This document shows, in pieces, positions 18,236 to 27,961 of a stretch of 64,000 nucleotides of DNA. The notes beneath the pieces were generated by a model. It made no database searches. It had not been told where the DNA came from and saw nothing but the letters and a program-made list of their open reading frames with translations. This DNA is from Thiocystis violacea (GTDB lineage Bacteria > Pseudomonadota > Gammaproteobacteria > Chromatiales > Chromatiaceae). Both the position numbers and the translations under genes were made by a program. The stretch covers positions 18,476 to 82,475 of the forward strand of contig NZ_NRRF01000015.1 of the NCBI RefSeq assembly GCF_016583565.1, read 5' to 3'. Position 1 is the stretch's first letter; the number at the start of each line of letters is the position of its first letter.

Positions 18236-20149
18236 ATGTGTGGAATTTCAGGTATCTTCGATACCCGCGAGCGGAGACCGGTCGACGAAGCGCTGTTGTC
18301 CCGCATGAATCAGTCCCTCCATCACCGGGGTCCGGATGATGGGGGGCTGCACTGCGAGCCTGGGGTAGGGCTTGCCCACCGGCGACTTTCGATCATCGAC
18401 CTCTCGGGTGGCCATCAGCCGCTCTTCAATGAGGACCACACCGTCGTCGTGGTCTACAACGGCGAGATCTACAATTTCCAAGACCTGGCGCGCGAACTGA
18501 CCGACAGCGGCCATGTCTTCCGCACCCACAGCGATACAGAAGTGATCGTCCATGCCTGGGAGGAATGGGGAGACCGCTGCGTCGAGCGTTTTCGCGGCAT
18601 GTTCGCCTTTGCTCTCTGGGATCGCAACCGCGAGACCCTGTTCTTGGCGCGCGACAGGCTCGGTATCAAACCCCTGCATTACGCCTTGCTGCCCGATGGG
18701 CGCTTGCTATTCGGTTCCGAGATCAAGGCCCTGCTGGTCGACGGCTCGCTCTCGCGTGAGATGGATCCACTAGCGGTCGAGGACTATTTCGCCTATGGCT
18801 ACATCCCAGATCCGCGCAGTATCTTCAAGTCTGTAAGGAAGCTGCCCCCTGGTCACATACTGACGGTCAAGAGAGGGCAGCGCTGCTTGCCTGAGCCGCG
18901 GGAGTATTGGGATGTGTCCTTTCGCTCGAACGGCGTGCGCGATGCCGACGAGGTGGCTGGTCAGCTCATCGAGCGTTTGCGCGAAGCGGTGCGCATTCGT
19001 TTGGTCGCCGAAGTGCCGCTCGGGGCCTTTCTATCGGGCGGCGTCGATTCGAGTGCTGTAGTCGCCATGATGGCGGGGCTCTCGGATCGCCCCGTCAATA
19101 CCTGTTCGATTTCGTTCGGGGATCCAGCCTTCAACGAAAGCGCCTTCGCCGAGCAGGTCGCTCGACGCTATGCGACCGACCATTATGTCGACGCGGTTGA
19201 CCCGGACGACTTCGATCTGATCGAGCGTCTGGCCGGGATCTATGACGAGCCCTATGCGGACAGTTCAGCGATGCCCACCTATCGGGTCTGCGAACTGGCG
19301 CGCAAGCGCGTAACGGTTTGTCTGTCGGGCGATGGCGGCGACGAGAGTTTCGCCGGTTACCGTCGCTATCGCTGGCATCTGTACGAGGAGCAGTTGCGCG
19401 GTCCGATTCCGCAATGGTTCCGCGGGCCGGTCTTCGGTCTGCTGGGTGCGCTCTATCCCAAGGCGGATTGGGCGCCCAAGGTTCTGCGGGCCAAGTCGAC
19501 CCTTCAGGCCCTAGCCTTGGATTCGCTTGAAGGCTATTGCGAGAGCGTTTCTATCCTGGCGAGTCAGGTACGCAAGGATCTGTTTTCGCCAAGGCTCAAG
19601 CGCGAGCTTCAGGGCTATCGCGCGGTCGAGGTGATCAGACACCATGCCGAGCGGGCTCCCGAGCATCCCCTGTCCCGTGTGCAATATCTGGACATGAAGA
19701 CCTACTTGGCCGGCGACATACTGACCAAGGTGGATCGGGCAAGCATGGCCCATGGCCTGGAGGTCAGGGTGCCGATCCTGGATCACCTGTTCCTGGATTG
19801 GGTCTCAGGATTGTCGCCGGACCTCAAGTTGTCTGGCCGGGAAGGGAAGTGGATCTTCAAGAAGGCGTTGGAGCCCCATCTCGGCCGCGAGACGCTCTAT
19901 CGGCCGAAGATGGGGTTCGCGGTGCCCCTGGCCTCCTGGTTTCGTGGACCGCTGCGTGAAAAGGCCCGGCAACTGCTGCTTGGGTCAAGCTTGATGGAGA
20001 CGGGATTTTTCGATGAAAGGCGCGTGCGTTGGATTCTTGAGCAGCATCAGTCGGGGATGCGGGACTTTAGCCCCGCGATCTGGAGTCTTATGATGTTCTC
20101 CGTATTCAATGCGCGCTGCAACCAGCTTCCGGCAGAGCCTGGGGTCTGA
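18236..20149 (+). CDS. XrtA-associated asparagine synthase-like amidotransferase
   Basis: 637 residues. The start at 18236 is fixed by the need for Cys2 (MCGISGIFD), the glutaminase nucleophile. It has an N-terminal class II glutamine amidotransferase domain (HHRGPDD, YNGEIYN) and a C-terminal asparagine synthase ATP-pyrophosphatase domain (LSGGVDSSAV, LSGDGGDESFAGY). In exosortase loci this enzyme is thought to amidate a sugar acid of the exopolysaccharide rather than aspartate. A 194-base gap upstream suggests it may have its own promoter. Confidence 0.9.
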   Translation: MCGISGIFDTRERRPVDEALLSRMNQSLHHRGPDDGGLHCEPGVGLAHRRLSIIDLSGGHQPLFNEDHTVVVVYNGEIYNFQDLARELTDSGHVFRTHSDTEVIVHAWEEWGDRCVERFRGMFAFALWDRNRETLFLARDRLGIKPLHYALLPDGRLLFGSEIKALLVDGSLSREMDPLAVEDYFAYGYIPDPRSIFKSVRKLPPGHILTVKRGQRCLPEPREYWDVSFRSNGVRDADEVAGQLIERLREAVRIRLVAEVPLGAFLSGGVDSSAVVAMMAGLSDRPVNTCSISFGDPAFNESAFAEQVARRYATDHYVDAVDPDDFDLIERLAGIYDEPYADSSAMPTYRVCELARKRVTVCLSGDGGDESFAGYRRYRWHLYEEQLRGPIPQWFRGPVFGLLGALYPKADWAPKVLRAKSTLQALALDSLEGYCESVSILASQVRKDLFSPRLKRELQGYRAVEVIRHHAERAPEHPLSRVQYLDMKTYLAGDILTKVDRASMAHGLEVRVPILDHLFLDWVSGLSPDLKLSGREGKWIFKKALEPHLGRETLYRPKMGFAVPLASWFRGPLREKARQLLLGSSLMETGFFDERRVRWILEQHQSGMRDFSPAIWSLMMFSVFNARCNQLPAEPGV

Positions 20150-20326
20150 ATTCGTGAGCTGCTCGCAGCGACGAGGAGGCGCTCCACCGTATCGGTCCGA
20201 GCTGTCTTGATCTTGCCGAAACGGACTATTGCCCTCCGCAGCTAACTCTTGGTGTCTGGCTCTTTAGTCAGTGTAACCGAAGGCGCCAGCCTCAATAAGG
20301 ACGTTGGAACCTTCGCCTTCCGTTGG

Positions 20327-21268
20327 ATGGTGTACCTTAAGCCGCTTCGATTTCAGGAGGGCGCCAAGCTGACCGCTGCTTCGCCAATTCGCTACATCGA
20401 GCCCGTCTACCGACCGCCGAGCGAGGCCAGCTCGCTCATCGTGCCGATCACCGACGGCTGCTCTTGGAATGGCTGCACCTTTTGCGAGATGTACAGCCAG
20501 CCGCAGAAGCGCTTTCGCGCACGCGAGCCGGCCGAGGTCTTGGAGGGCATCCGGCATGCGGGTGAACGCTTGGGCACTGAGGTGCGCCGCGTCTTCTTGG
20601 CCGATGGCGATGCCTTGGTGCTGCCGACGCGCCGATTGCTCGCCTATCTGGACGCCATCCGGACCCAACTGCCGTCCGTGCATCGGGTCTCCAGCTATTG
20701 TCTGCCCCGTAATCTGCGCAAGAAGACGATCGGCGAACTGACTGAGCTTCGCGATGCGGGTCTGACGCTCGCGTACATGGGTGCCGAGTCGGGTGACGAC
20801 GCCGTGCTCGAGCGCATCAACAAGGGCGAGACCTTCGCCTCCACCTGCGAGGCACTCGACAAGCTGGGTCAGGCCGGTATTCGCCGCTCGGTCATGATCA
20901 TCAATGGCCTGGGTGGCATGTCGCTGAGCCTGGGGCACGCCGACAACTCGGCGCGCCTCATCAATGCGACGGCGCCCGAGTATCTCTCGACCCTGGTGCT
21001 CATGCTGGCCGACGGCGGCGTCCGCTATCGCCAAGCCTGGCCCGACTGGCAACCCCTGTCGCAAGCTGGCCTGTTGCGCGAGATGGAGCGCTTTCTAGCC
21101 GGGCTCGATCTGAAACGAACCATTTTCCGTTCCGATCATGCCTCGAACTGGCTGGTGCTGAAGGGGACGCTCGGCGCCGACAAGGCACGGCTCTTGGCGC
21201 AAGTCAGGGCGGCGATCGAGCGACCGGATACGGCACCATTGCGGGCGGCATCGACGCGGGGGCTGTAG
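20327..21268 (+). CDS. radical SAM protein
   Basis: 313 residues from the ATG at 20327. The iron-sulfur motif is a spaced Cys triad (CSWNGCTFC), as in a group whose members begin with a short IEPVYRPPSEA-like stretch. The middle section (YMGAESGDDAVLERINKG) is typical of Elp3/MiaB-related radical SAM folds. The best ribosome binding site, AGGAGGG at 20355-20361, points to a CTG codon at 20369 that would give a start right at the conserved region, so the true start is uncertain. Substrate unknown; it is separate from the XrtA operon by 177 bases. Confidence 0.75.
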   Translation: MVYLKPLRFQEGAKLTAASPIRYIEPVYRPPSEASSLIVPITDGCSWNGCTFCEMYSQPQKRFRAREPAEVLEGIRHAGERLGTEVRRVFLADGDALVLPTRRLLAYLDAIRTQLPSVHRVSSYCLPRNLRKKTIGELTELRDAGLTLAYMGAESGDDAVLERINKGETFASTCEALDKLGQAGIRRSVMIINGLGGMSLSLGHADNSARLINATAPEYLSTLVLMLADGGVRYRQAWPDWQPLSQAGLLREMERFLAGLDLKRTIFRSDHASNWLVLKGTLGADKARLLAQVRAAIERPDTAPLRAASTRGL

Positions 21269-21486
21269 GCCGGGACTTTGGTCGAGCGAGGGCCGATGGA
21301 CGCTTCCTGATGCGCGCGCTGCCCAAGCGTGGTCGCATCGGTGCTGCGTCTCGTCCTCGGTGTCCTTCCCGCTACAAGGCTTGAAAGATCGGCGCGTCAG
21401 CGTCAGTTGGTTGTCTGCGGTTGTGCCGGCGTTCAGTTCGCGGCGCGACGCGCCGACTTCGCCCTTCGTCCATGGAGGTGGGCCTC

Positions 21487-23007
21487 GTGGAGACGCATCG
21501 AGATCGAACCGCAACGGATCATGGCGCGCAAGAGGGCGCCGGCGGCAAGCATGGCCTGTGCCTGGTCTTGGGCGCGAGTGGCTATATCGGGAGTCACCTC
21601 GTCCCGGAACTGGTCGCAGCCGGGTTCCGGGTGCGTGTCTCCTCGCGCGATCCGGCCGTGCTGGAGGCGCGTGGCTGGCCGGGCGTCGAGATCGTCGCGG
21701 CGGATGTTCTGGCGCCGGAGACCTTGGGTCCTGTGTTTCAGGATGTCGAGGTCGCCTACTATCTGGTCCACTCGATGGCGGCGGGGCGCAATTTCGGGCG
21801 CTTGGATCTCGAGGCCGCGCGCCATGTTGCCGCCGCCGCGAGCGCTGCGGGTGTCAGGCGGATCGTCTATCTCGGTGGCTTGGTGCCGGAGGACGCGGCC
21901 AGCGAGCACATCGTCTCCCGTCGTGATACGGGCGATGTGCTGCGTCAGGGGCCGGTCCCCGTGACGGAGTTGCGCGCCGGGATCATCGTGGGGCCGGGCT
22001 CGGCGGCCTTCGAGGTGATGCGTGATCTGGTGCTGCATCTGCCCGTGATGATCACGCCACGCTGGGTGCAGGCGAAGTCTCCGCCGGTCGCCCTGGAGAA
22101 TCTCCTGACCTATCTCGTGCGCGTCCCGTGGATCCAGGAAACCGCCGGCCATTGTTACGATACGGCTGGCCCCGAGACGCTGACCTACCGCGAGATGATG
22201 GGGATCCTGGCCGAGGCGGCCGGTCGACGACCGCCCTGGATCATTCCGGTGCCTGTTCTGACCCCGCGCCTCTCATCCTATTGGCTGCGCCTCGTGACCT
22301 CGGTGCCGACCAATATCGCTCGGGCCTTGATCGAGGGGCTGAGACACGATTTCTATGCCGACGACGCCCAGCTGCGCCGGCTGGTGCCGCAGCCTTTGTT
22401 GGGTTTTCGTGAGGCTGTCGAGGCGGCGTTCGCCATCGAGCGAAGCGGTGGGGTCGTCACGCGTTGGACCGAGGGGGCTTTTGCTGTGCGTGAGCGCCAG
22501 ATCGACTATTCCTATTATGCGAAGCGTGCCTCCGGCAGCGCTGAGACCCGGGTCGAACCGGCTGAGGTGTGGCGCGTCGTGTCGGCGATCGGTGGCGACA
22601 CTCGCTACTACTACCTGAACACCCTCTGGTCGATCCGGGAATGGATGGATTGGCTGGTGGGTGGGCCGGGGCTGCGGCGAGGACGCCGCCATCCCCAGGA
22701 GGTGCGCGTTGGGGACCAGATCGACTATTGGAGGGTCATCGGCGCGGAGCCCGGCAGGCGTCTGACGCTTGCCTTCGGGATGCGAGCACCTGGTGCCGGC
22801 GTGCTCGAATTCGAGCTGACTCCGCGACCGGCGGGCGGCACGCGCCTGACGGCGACGGCCTACTGGCACCCGGCTGGCGTTTGGGGGCTGCTCTATTGGC
22901 TTGCCTTCGAGCCGATGCATCAGGTGCTCTTCTCGGGACTCACCCGCGAGATCTGCCGGCGCGCCGAGTCCGGCGCCACACTCAAGGCCGGGTCAGCCGC
23001 TCGTTGA
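21487..23007 (+). CDS. SDR-type NAD(P)-binding protein with C-terminal DUF2867 domain
   Basis: 506 residues from a GTG with GGAGGTGG just upstream; an ATG at 21472 is the alternative. The first part is an atypical short-chain dehydrogenase/epimerase fold with LGASGYIGSHL as the dinucleotide-binding loop and a YLVHSM segment. The last 150 residues match the DUF2867 type (YYYLNTLWSIREWMDWLVGG; SRPBCC-like). Such fusions are widespread and have no settled function. It faces the LOV gene tail-to-tail across 107 bases. Confidence 0.8.
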   Translation: METHRDRTATDHGAQEGAGGKHGLCLVLGASGYIGSHLVPELVAAGFRVRVSSRDPAVLEARGWPGVEIVAADVLAPETLGPVFQDVEVAYYLVHSMAAGRNFGRLDLEAARHVAAAASAAGVRRIVYLGGLVPEDAASEHIVSRRDTGDVLRQGPVPVTELRAGIIVGPGSAAFEVMRDLVLHLPVMITPRWVQAKSPPVALENLLTYLVRVPWIQETAGHCYDTAGPETLTYREMMGILAEAAGRRPPWIIPVPVLTPRLSSYWLRLVTSVPTNIARALIEGLRHDFYADDAQLRRLVPQPLLGFREAVEAAFAIERSGGVVTRWTEGAFAVRERQIDYSYYAKRASGSAETRVEPAEVWRVVSAIGGDTRYYYLNTLWSIREWMDWLVGGPGLRRGRRHPQEVRVGDQIDYWRVIGAEPGRRLTLAFGMRAPGAGVLEFELTPRPAGGTRLTATAYWHPAGVWGLLYWLAFEPMHQVLFSGLTREICRRAESGATLKAGSAAR

Positions 23008-23114
23008 TCTCCGGGAAACCAGCTCCAACCGCCGCGCGCTGGTTGTTCGCGCGGGGGTCTTGCAGGATGTGAGCTACGTCTGGAATTTGCCCGAGCGTGC
23101 AAACGCTTGCGCGG

Positions 23115-23564
23115 TCAGTCTTTCGCCGCCAAGAGGGCGTTCAGTCGTTTCAGCTCTTTTTCCGCCCGCACTTTCTCGGTGACGTCGTACTGGATGCCAA
23201 GGTAATAGATGAGATGACCTTGCTGGTCGTACAGCGGACGGATCGTGAACTGGTTGTAGAAGAGGCTTCCGTCCTTGCGGTAGTTCTTCAGTGTGACCGT
23301 CACTGAGCTGCGTGTCTCAAGGCATTCACGAATACGGGCCAGCTCGGGCTGGTCGTCGTCCTCGCCCTGGAGGAAGCGGCAGTTGCGACCGAGGATCTCG
23401 TCCCTGTCGTAGCCTGTGATCAGCTCGAAGGCCTCGTTGGCATAGACGATGGGGTTATCGTCCTGGTCCGGGTCCGATAGGGTCACGCCATTGACGCAGG
23501 TATCGAGGATCTGGGATAGGACGAATGGGATGGTGCCGATGTCTTTTTCGACGATGAAATCCAT
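23115..23564 (-). CDS. short LOV blue-light photoreceptor
   Basis: 149 residues, almost all a single PAS/LOV domain. It holds the flavin-binding signature GRNCRFLQG with the photoactive Cys62, the flavin-contacting Asn94 and Asn104 (NYRKDGSLFYNQF) and Gln125 (YYLGIQYDVT). A 20-residue charged helix follows as in other short LOV proteins. There is no kinase, cyclase or DNA-binding output domain. The start has GGAGAG five bases upstream. The SRPBCC gene ends 18 bases before, so the two are very likely cotranscribed and the SRPBCC protein is a candidate partner. Confidence 0.9.
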   Translation of the reverse strand: MDFIVEKDIGTIPFVLSQILDTCVNGVTLSDPDQDDNPIVYANEAFELITGYDRDEILGRNCRFLQGEDDDQPELARIRECLETRSSVTVTLKNYRKDGSLFYNQFTIRPLYDQQGHLIYYLGIQYDVTEKVRAEKELKRLNALLAAKD

Positions 23565-23582
23565 GTGACTCTCCGAATGGTG

Positions 23583-24047
23583 TCAGCCTTGGCTGTTCGA
23601 CGACAGCGCTTGTTCGCTCTCGATCAAACCTTTGATGTTGCGCACCACCCGCTCGGCGCCGTCTTGGATCGCGACTCGAATCAGCTTTTCGAACGGCCGC
23701 ATGTAGAGTTCGATTCGCGTCAAGTCGAAGCGGAAATGCAGTCGTGAGCACTCGCCAGAGGGCTCGATATGGTACTGCGTTCGAAACTGGCCGGTCTGCT
23801 CGGCGAAGCCGACGTGTGTCGGCGGCTCCAAGGTGACGACGCGGAAGGTTGTGTCGCTCTTGCGGCCCTGGTCGATGCGGATCTGCCGTGCTCGGCTGCC
23901 TATGCGCAAGGGGCCAGGCGTCAGGATGTCGATCTGCTGAACCTCGGGCGACCAGCGTTTGTAATTGGTTCCGAATTCGGTCGCCACGAAGTCAAACACG
24001 CGCGCCGACTCGACGTTGATCAGAATGCTTGCTTCACCTCGAACCAC
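23583..24047 (-). CDS. SRPBCC (START-like) family protein
   Basis: 154 residues from a GTG with GGAGG ten bases upstream. The pattern is that of a polyketide-cyclase/START helix-grip fold: an opening strand (ASILINVESARVFDFVA), a middle strand series (IGSRARQIRIDQGRKSDTTF) and a long C-terminal helix (FEKLIRVAIQDGAERVVRNI). Such folds bind hydrophobic ligands; nothing shows which one. It is the first gene of a two-gene unit with the LOV photoreceptor. Confidence 0.75.
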   Translation of the reverse strand: MVRGEASILINVESARVFDFVATEFGTNYKRWSPEVQQIDILTPGPLRIGSRARQIRIDQGRKSDTTFRVVTLEPPTHVGFAEQTGQFRTQYHIEPSGECSRLHFRFDLTRIELYMRPFEKLIRVAIQDGAERVVRNIKGLIESEQALSSNSQG

Positions 24048-24424
24048 GGTGGATCTGCCTCCGTTTGTTCTGGCTGGCGCTTAGGGTGCGCCCTTCATCC
24101 CGAGCGAGACTCATCGACTCAGGGTCAAGCGCACATCAGCGTGGGCGCCTATTCTGTCTCAAATCACGCGAACCTGTCCTCTCGAAGGCAGGTGGGATGC
24201 ATGGGCGCGAGGGCGCCAGGCTGAGCAGCTACCTCGTCTCGATTAGATGGGGTGTCTCTGCCCGCCGTCCAAGCCGATCGATAAAGCCGGCTCGGGTTCG
24301 ACAGCCCTCCTATCGACGCATCCGTCTCGGTTCGCTTCATCCGCGCGCCTCAGTTGTCGCGCCAAGGGTCAGTGCGGCAGACATCTGAACATTTGAAAGC
24401 AGGCGCCAACGCGGTCGCCGGCGC
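24048..24424. other. intergenic region upstream of the SRPBCC-LOV pair
   Basis: 377 bases between der and the SRPBCC gene, all on one strand. I see no convincing gene in it. It must hold the promoter for the SRPBCC-LOV unit and may hold the der terminator, but no clear -35/-10 pair, long hairpin or U-run stands out by eye. Confidence 0.5.
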
Positions 24425-25822
24425 TCAGTGCTTGCGCTGGGTAAATCGCTTCAAGCGCTGTTTCTTCGCGATCTGGCGGGCCGTGAGCTGGTTGTGTTTG
24501 CCTTCGAAGGGGTTGCTCCCGCTCTTGAATTCGAGACGCAGAGGGGTGCCGGCCAGGTCGAGTGACTTACGGAATCGGTTGATGAGGTAACGCCGGTAGG
24601 TCTCTGGGACCGAGTCGGTCTGGTTGCCGTGGATGACGATGATTGGCGGGTTGCGCCCGCCTTGGTGGGCATAGCGCAGCTTGATGCGGCGGCCCTTGAC
24701 CAAGGGCGGCTGGTGCTCCATCACCGCGGCTTCGAGCAGGCGGGTCAGCTCCGGGGTGGCAAGATTCCGTGTCGCGTTGGTATAGGCGCTGTCGACCTCG
24801 TCGAGCAGCAGACCGACGCCGCTGCCGTGCAGTGCGGAGACCAGGTGCAGCTTGGCGAAGTCGAGGAAGGCGAGCTTGCGCGAGAACTGGTCCTTGACCT
24901 GATCACGCTGCTCCGAGGCCAATCCGTCCCACTTGTTGATCGCGACGACCAGGGCGCGTCCGCTTTCGATGATGTGTCCTGCCAGGGTCGCGTCCTGCTC
25001 GCCGATGCCAGCGTGGGCGTCGATCACCAGGATGACCACGTTCGCCGCCTCGATCGCCTGCAGCGTCTTGATGACACTGAACTTTTCGATGACGTCCTGC
25101 ACCCGCGCGCGGCGCCGCAGCCCGGCGGTGTCGATCAGGGTGTAGTGGCGCCCGAGGCGCTCGAAGGGGATGAAGATGCTGTCGCGCGTGGTGCCCGGGC
25201 TGTCGAAGGTGACCAGGCGTTCCTCGCCGAGCAGACGGTTGATCAGGGTCGACTTGCCGGCATTGGGACGGCCGACCACGGCAACCTTGACACCTTGCTC
25301 CTCCGCGCCGTCCCCGTCGCCAGACTCCTGCTCGGGCATGAGCGCGAAGACATGATCGATGAGCGTGCGCACACCGAGTCCCTGGGTGGCCGAGACCGCC
25401 CAGGGCTCACCGAGGCCGAGTTGATGGAAGTCCGCGACCGCTAAGGTCGGGTCCATGGTGTCGCTCTTGTTGACGATGAGGGTGATCGGCTTGCCGAGCC
25501 GTCGCAGGCGCTGGGCGATCTCGAGATCTTCCGGCGTGCAGCCGTCCTTGGTGTCGACCAGGAAGAGCAGATGATCGGCCTCTTCGATGGCCAGCTGCAC
25601 CTGGCGCTCCATCAGTGCCTCGACGCCCTCGGCCGCGGAGCCGATGCCGCCGGTGTCGACGATGATGTAGGGGCCGGGGCCGATGCGTCCGACGCCGTAT
25701 TGACGGTCGCGCGTCAAGCCAGGGAAGTCCGCGACAAGGGCGTCACGAGTCCGCGTCAATCGGTTGAATAGGGTGGATTTGCCGACGTTGGGCCGGCCGA
25801 TCAGGGTGATGACGGGTAGCAT
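24425..25822 (-). CDS. der: ribosome biogenesis GTPase Der (EngA)
   Basis: 465 residues with two tandem GTPase domains, each with a complete P-loop ([14 protein letters not shown] near the start and [14 protein letters not shown] mid-protein) and NKSD/NKWD specificity motifs, then a KH-like C-terminal domain. Der is needed for 50S subunit assembly. It is the last gene of the conserved hisS-yfgM-bamB-der run; the gap to bamB is five bases. Confidence 0.97.
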   Translation of the reverse strand: MLPVITLIGRPNVGKSTLFNRLTRTRDALVADFPGLTRDRQYGVGRIGPGPYIIVDTGGIGSAAEGVEALMERQVQLAIEEADHLLFLVDTKDGCTPEDLEIAQRLRRLGKPITLIVNKSDTMDPTLAVADFHQLGLGEPWAVSATQGLGVRTLIDHVFALMPEQESGDGDGAEEQGVKVAVVGRPNAGKSTLINRLLGEERLVTFDSPGTTRDSIFIPFERLGRHYTLIDTAGLRRRARVQDVIEKFSVIKTLQAIEAANVVILVIDAHAGIGEQDATLAGHIIESGRALVVAINKWDGLASEQRDQVKDQFSRKLAFLDFAKLHLVSALHGSGVGLLLDEVDSAYTNATRNLATPELTRLLEAAVMEHQPPLVKGRRIKLRYAHQGGRNPPIIVIHGNQTDSVPETYRRYLINRFRKSLDLAGTPLRLEFKSGSNPFEGKHNQLTARQIAKKQRLKRFTQRKH

Positions 25823-25827
25823 GCGGT

Positions 25828-27117
25828 TCAGCGCGGCGCGGCCGTGCTGGCCGGTATGTCGAGGGACTGCTCCTGAGGAGGTTTTTGCATGGTCTCTTTT
25901 TTCGCCTTGAAATCCAGCAGGGACTTCGTGGGGGAGGGCGCGCCGAGGGTCAGTGCGGTCAGGGTGCCGTCTTCCGCATAGACGTACAGGCGGCTGCCCT
26001 CGACCAGCGGACGTGAGGTGATGCCTGTCTTCTTGGCGATGCGCACGCGCCCGACCAGGCGGCCATCCGATTTGTTGAGGAGGTGAAGGTAGCCGTCGAA
26101 GTCGCCGAGGGCGATGTAGTTACCGATGAGTGCTGGCGCGGTGAGTTGGCGGTAGCGCAGATCCTCTTGCTTCCAGCGGCCGGCGCCGTCATTGACGTTG
26201 GCGCCCCAGACTTGGTCTTTCGAGTCGGTCACATAGAGTCCGCTCGCATCGGCCGCGAGTCCGGCATGCGCCGAGAGCTCCCGCCGCCAGTCGACGTTTC
26301 CGGTGGTGGCGTCCACCGCCGCGAGATCCCCGTTGTAGGTGCCGACGTAGAGGGTGTTGTCGATCAAGATCGGATCGGCGTCGACATCGGCGATGCGGGC
26401 GAGTTCGGAGCGGCCGCGGGGGCGCGTGACCACGATCTCCCACAGCGGGACGCCTTCGTTGGTGTCGATCTTCACGAGCTTTCCGCCCGAGAGGCCCACG
26501 ATGGTCGCGCCAGGAAGGATCAGGGGTGTACTGCTGCCCCGCAGCGTCAGGACGGGGGCGGGGTAGGCGACGCGCCAGAGTTCCTTGCCCGTGCTGGCCT
26601 CCATGCCATAGACGGTGTCGTCCAGGGTGTGCACGATGACTTTGCCGTCGCCGGTGAGTCGCGGCACCGAGAGGACTTCGCTCCCCAGTTTGCTGTGCCA
26701 AAGCTCATGGCCATCCTTGACCGAAAGGGCCACTAAGTCGCCCTGGCTCGTGCCCAGGACGAGCGTCTCGCCGGAGATGGCGGGGCCGCCGCTGAAGGCG
26801 TACTGGGTGTCGCGACGCCAAATTTCGCGGCCGGAGTCGGCGGCGAGCGCGACCACACGTCCACGGGCATCCGCCACATAGAGCTGCCCGCCCGCGAGGA
26901 TCGGCACCAGGTAGAGTCGCCGGCCATCGGTGCCATGTGTCGGGCGCTCCGACCAGAGCTCGGTGATGCCGACCTGCTGCGCGATGTCGGTCAACTCCGT
27001 CGGTGGTGTTGGATCCTTCTCTTTCGTGAACCAGGGAATGCTGCCGCAGCCGGCGAGCAGCGTGGTCGCGATCAGGAAGCCAAGGGTTGCGGGCAGTGCG
27101 CTGAGTCGGGATGCCAT
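25828..27117 (-). CDS. bamB: outer membrane assembly lipoprotein BamB
   Basis: 429 residues. A signal peptide ends in a lipobox (LLAGC), followed by an eight-bladed PQQ-type beta-propeller with repeated blade motifs ([27 protein letters not shown]). BamB is part of the Bam complex that inserts beta-barrels in the outer membrane. A C-terminal polar tail of about 40 residues goes beyond the usual end. It sits 18 bases after yfgM in the standard order. Confidence 0.95.
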   Translation of the reverse strand: MASRLSALPATLGFLIATTLLAGCGSIPWFTKEKDPTPPTELTDIAQQVGITELWSERPTHGTDGRRLYLVPILAGGQLYVADARGRVVALAADSGREIWRRDTQYAFSGGPAISGETLVLGTSQGDLVALSVKDGHELWHSKLGSEVLSVPRLTGDGKVIVHTLDDTVYGMEASTGKELWRVAYPAPVLTLRGSSTPLILPGATIVGLSGGKLVKIDTNEGVPLWEIVVTRPRGRSELARIADVDADPILIDNTLYVGTYNGDLAAVDATTGNVDWRRELSAHAGLAADASGLYVTDSKDQVWGANVNDGAGRWKQEDLRYRQLTAPALIGNYIALGDFDGYLHLLNKSDGRLVGRVRIAKKTGITSRPLVEGSRLYVYAEDGTLTALTLGAPSPTKSLLDFKAKKETMQKPPQEQSLDIPASTAAPR

Positions 27118-27135
27118 GAGAGGGCTCCGTGGCGC

Positions 27136-27762
27136 CTAACCGGCGGCGGGTAGGTTGTCGATCTTGAGGCGGATCAGTTGCGACAGGCTGCTGCCCTTTT
27201 CGATCGCCTGCTCGTAGGCGGTCCGCGCGGCGGCCGCATCGCCGCGGGCGGCGGCGATGTCACCGCGTACCGCGGCGAATTCACCGGCGAACGCGGCACT
27301 CTTGTCATGGGCCTCGATGGTCTTCTCGGCCGCATCCAGCTGCTTTTCCGCAACTTGGATGCGTGCGAGGCGCAGCGCGGCGATGCGGGCCAAGGCCGGA
27401 TCTGGTGCGTCGTCGATGACGCTTTGCAGGGCGGCGATCGCCTCTGGCGTCTTACCGGCGTCGTAGAGCGACTTGGCGGCGACCAAGGCGCCGAGCGCGG
27501 GGTAGGGTGTCGAGCCGAAGTCCTCTTCCAGCATTCCGAGTTGTTTGGCAACGGCGTCCGGCTGACTGCCGGAGGCGTTGGTCATCAATTGCTCGAAGGC
27601 GGTCGATGCCTGGCCGGCGACGGAGTCCTGGTGACCGATCCACAGCCGCCAGCCGTAGATGGAGGCAAGACCGATGGCGGCGCCCGCGACGACGGACACG
27701 CCGTTCTCCCTCCACCATTTTTTGATGGCTTCGACTTTTTCCTCGTCGGTTTCGTAATTCAC
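27136..27762 (-). CDS. yfgM: YfgM family tetratricopeptide protein
   Basis: 208 residues: a short cytoplasmic start (MNYETDEEKVEAIKKWW), one membrane helix (about 23-45) and a periplasmic TPR region. In Escherichia coli YfgM is an ancillary partner of the SecYEG translocon and periplasmic chaperones. It lies between hisS and bamB as in other gammaproteobacteria, but with an unusually wide gap (199 bases) after hisS that holds a probable promoter. Confidence 0.9.
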   Translation of the reverse strand: MNYETDEEKVEAIKKWWRENGVSVVAGAAIGLASIYGWRLWIGHQDSVAGQASTAFEQLMTNASGSQPDAVAKQLGMLEEDFGSTPYPALGALVAAKSLYDAGKTPEAIAALQSVIDDAPDPALARIAALRLARIQVAEKQLDAAEKTIEAHDKSAAFAGEFAAVRGDIAAARGDAAAARTAYEQAIEKGSSLSQLIRLKIDNLPAAG

Positions 27763-27856
27763 TGCGGTCTCCGTCGGATGTCCATGGCGCGTGGCGAGTC
27801 GATCTGGCGTCGATCGCGCTCGCGGCCTGGCAGAGGCTGGCCGCGATGTCGCGCAC

Positions 27857-27884
27857 TCTATAGAGGGTTTGTTGGAAACGCCAA
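27857..27884 (-). promoter_or_regulatory. probable sigma-70 promoter for yfgM-bamB-der
   Basis: On the minus strand TTGGCG (27884-27879) and TATAGA (27862-27857) are separated by 16 bases. They sit about 95 bases upstream of the yfgM start, inside the long gap that splits hisS from yfgM. Matches are partial (4 of 6 at each box) and the site is unproven. Confidence 0.4.
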
Positions 27885-27961
27885 TGGAATCAGCGTATCC
27901 CGTACTTTTGTCGGCGTTCTGTGCCTTGGGTTAGCGCGCTTGGGACGCGCCAGCGGTGGCG

